Of a stretch of DNA of 64,000 nucleotides, positions 62,554-64,000 are shown piece by piece; the stretch's first letter is position 1, and each line of letters opens with the position of its first letter. Below the pieces are notes generated by a model. That model had not been told where the DNA came from. It worked only from the letters and a program-made list of their open reading frames with translations, and ran no database searches. Origin of the DNA: Phytohabitans sp036906915 (GTDB lineage: Bacteria > Actinomycetota > Actinomycetes > Mycobacteriales > Micromonosporaceae); NCBI RefSeq assembly GCF_036906915.1, contig NZ_JBAKHX010000025.1, forward strand, positions 1-64,000, given 5' to 3'. Position numbers and translations under genes: made by a program.

Positions 62554-63222
62554 GTGTCCGAAGCAACAGAGCCGGCAGGTCCGGAGAGCGCAGCGGTCGT
62601 CGACCTGCTGGGCATGGTGGCGTACGCCGAGCTGCTCGCGTTCGAGCGGATGGCGGCCGACGCCCGGCTCGCACCCGATCTCCGCCGGCGCGCCGTGCTC
62701 AGCGAGATGGCCGTCGCCGAGATCGACAACTACCGCCGCCTCGCGGGCCGCATGGCCGAGCTGGGCGCAGACACCGAGAAGGCGATGGCGCCGTACGTGA
62801 CGCCGCTCCAGGAGTACCACGAACTGACCGAGCCGAAAGACTGGCTGGAGGCGCTCACGAAGGCGTACGTGTGGGACAGCATCGCCGACGACTTCGTGCG
62901 CGAGGTGGCTGCGTTTCTCGCCACGCCCGACCGCGACCTGGTGCTCGACGTGCTGCACGACTCGCGATACAGCGACTTCGCGGCCGCCGAGATCCGGGAG
63001 GCGATCGCGGTCGACCCGAAGGTGGCCAACCGGCTCTCGATGTGGGCCCGCCGGCTGGTCGGCGAAGGGCTCTCGCAGGCGCAGCGTGTCGCGGGCGAGC
63101 GCGTCGCGCTGACCATGCTGATCATGCAGGGCTCCGGTGACCAGGCGGGCGTACAGGGGCTGTTCAAGCGGCTGACCGCCGCACATACCACTCGGATGGC
63201 GGCGGTCGGCCTGAACAACTGA
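62554..63222 (+). CDS. Ferritin-like MiaE-type protein
   Basis: A 222-residue helical protein of the ferritin-like fold, related to the MiaE-like family found beside DUF3107 in actinobacteria. Candidate di-iron ligands: AYAELLAFERMAADA (Glu), SEMAVAEIDNYRRLAGRM (Glu), FAAAEIREAIA (Glu). Whether it oxidises tRNA or another substrate is unknown. GTG start at 62554. Confidence 0.75.
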   Translation: MSEATEPAGPESAAVVDLLGMVAYAELLAFERMAADARLAPDLRRRAVLSEMAVAEIDNYRRLAGRMAELGADTEKAMAPYVTPLQEYHELTEPKDWLEALTKAYVWDSIADDFVREVAAFLATPDRDLVLDVLHDSRYSDFAAAEIREAIAVDPKVANRLSMWARRLVGEGLSQAQRVAGERVALTMLIMQGSGDQAGVQGLFKRLTAAHTTRMAAVGLNN

Positions 63223-63235
63223 CCCCGGTAGGGGC

Positions 63236-63460
63236 TCAGCGGGCTGTGAAACCCACCGCACCCGCGGTGCGCTCGGCGATCTCGATGTACGCGAGCTTGT
63301 CGACCGGCACGATCACTCGGCGGCCCTTCTCGTCCAGCAGCGTGAGGATGCCCTGGGTCTCAATCGCCTCGGCCACGATCTTTTCGACCTCGGCCTGCGA
63401 CTGAGCGCTCTCCAGCACCAGCTCGCGCGGGGCGAACTGCACGCCGATCTTGACCTCCAC
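63236..63460 (-). CDS. DUF3107 family protein
   Basis: A 74-residue protein conserved across actinobacteria (DUF3107). The whole sequence matches the family pattern: VEVKIGVQFAPRELVLESAQ, then LTLLDEKGRRVIVPVDKLAY. GTG start with AGGAGG at 63467-63472. It is usually linked to the TetR regulator and ferritin-like gene, as here. Function unknown. Confidence 0.9.
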   Translation of the reverse strand: MEVKIGVQFAPRELVLESAQSQAEVEKIVAEAIETQGILTLLDEKGRRVIVPVDKLAYIEIAERTAGAVGFTAR

Positions 63461-63516
63461 GAATCCTCCTCAAGGCTTTGCCGCTGCAAACGTTAGCCGA
63501 CCGGCCGGGGTGCCTG

Positions 63517-64000
63517 TCAGGCTGACTCGCCTTGCAGGGGGAAGCTCGCGATGCCGCGCCAGGTCAGGGTCGCGAGAAGCGCCTCGGCATCGGCTTTGGG
63601 GACCTTGCGGCCGGCGGCGAGCCAGAACTGGGCCGCGGTTTCGGCGGCACCCACCAGGCCGGAGGCGAGCAGCTCAGCGTGTGCGCGGCTGACGCCGGTG
63701 TCCGAGATGATCGTATCTGTGATGGCTGCGATACAGCCCTTTTCCACCCGCTCCACGCGTTCCCGCACGGCGGGCTCGTTGCGCAGGTCGGACTCGAATA
63801 CCAGCCGGAACGCTTCGCTCTCGTGGTCGACGAAGTCGAAGTACGCCTGGACGGCGCCCTTGACCCGCTCTTTGTTGTCGGAGGTGCCGACCATCGCCGA
63901 ACGCACCTGCGCCACGATGGCGTCGCAGTGCGTGTCCAGCAGCGCCAGGTACAGCTCCAGTTTTCCGGGGAAGTGCTGGTAGAGGACTGGTTTGGAGACG
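63517..64000 (-). CDS. TetR-family regulator, cut by window edge
   Basis: Partial gene; the 5' end lies beyond the window. The visible N-terminal part contains the end of the TetR helix-turn-helix (VSKPVLYQHFPGKLELYLAL), followed by a helical ligand-binding domain ending FPLQGESA. It lies 57 bases beyond the DUF3107 start, same strand, and is conserved next to DUF3107 in related genomes. Confidence 0.82.
   Translation of the reverse strand, partial: VSKPVLYQHFPGKLELYLALLDTHCDAIVAQVRSAMVGTSDNKERVKGAVQAYFDFVDHESEAFRLVFESDLRNEPAVRERVERVEKGCIAAITDTIISDTGVSRAHAELLASGLVGAAETAAQFWLAAGRKVPKADAEALLATLTWRGIASFPLQGESA

Overview
This 64 kb window is high-GC DNA from a filamentous actinomycete. GTG starts are frequent and ATGA/GTGA overlaps pervade the operons. 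The core gene set (DUF3107, ferritin-like protein, DEAD-box helicase, CebR-type operator before a GH9 cellulase) fits Micromonosporaceae best, but no ribosomal or housekeeping marker is present to fix the genus.

Layout. (1) 1-4.2 kb: end of an integrative or plasmid-like element, with two replication-relaxation proteins, an excisionase-like HTH protein, a tyrosine integrase and a strong terminator. (2) 4.7-12.7 kb: a tightly coupled four-gene operon encoding a CARF protein with a HEPN-like RN-x5-H motif, a COG1112/UPF1-like SF1 helicase with a very long coiled-coil insertion, an unrecognised protein, and a double-HKD phospholipase-D-type nuclease. No Cas genes or CRISPR repeats are visible. 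This is the best candidate for an undescribed defence system; it resembles Mokosh (SF1 helicase plus PLD) with a CARF sensor added. (3) 13.4-14.5 kb: an XRE/ImmA-IrrE metallopeptidase regulator, divergent from (4) 14.7-18.4 kb: a type III CBASS operon with Pch2/TRIP13-like ATPase, an unrecognised small protein, a HORMA protein, a CD-NTase and an S-4TM membrane effector.

(5) 18.6-34.6 kb: a complete actinomycete integrative and conjugative element (AICE) of about 15.9 kb in tRNA-Arg(CCT), bounded by 45-bp perfect direct repeats. A leftward operon carries two small genes, FtsK-like traB, a small gene, spdB-like DUF2637, a small gene, repSA-type HUH Rep, xis and int. Its promoter (TTGACA-N18-TATCTT) sits between two near-identical 23-bp operators. 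Two GntR/UTRA regulators and a DUF5753 XRE regulator lie to the right. Cargo includes a glycosyltransferase, a DUF4352-type membrane protein, a NACHT NTPase (bacterial NLR-like) in visibly lower-GC DNA, and a DUF433/DUF5615 toxin-antitoxin pair next to attR. Three different defence strategies therefore lie within 29 kb around one tRNA gene.

(6) 35-64 kb: chromosomal backbone. It holds a NarL-type two-component pair, an Smr protein, a GH9 endoglucanase behind a perfect CebR operator, an M28 peptidase, a coupled REC-PP2C / CHASE3-type histidine kinase / response regulator / IMPase-like operon, two SDRs, envelope hydrolases, a Ser/Thr kinase with an extracellular CBM2-like domain, a RecQ-phosphoribosyltransferase fusion, a three-repeat secreted protein, a DEAD-box RNA helicase, a MiaE-like ferritin-fold protein, DUF3107 and a partial TetR regulator. 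Gene decay shows in a broken MmyB-like regulator, a broken glycerophosphodiesterase and a methyltransferase stub. An approximately 60-bp hairpin occurs twice, each time between convergent genes.
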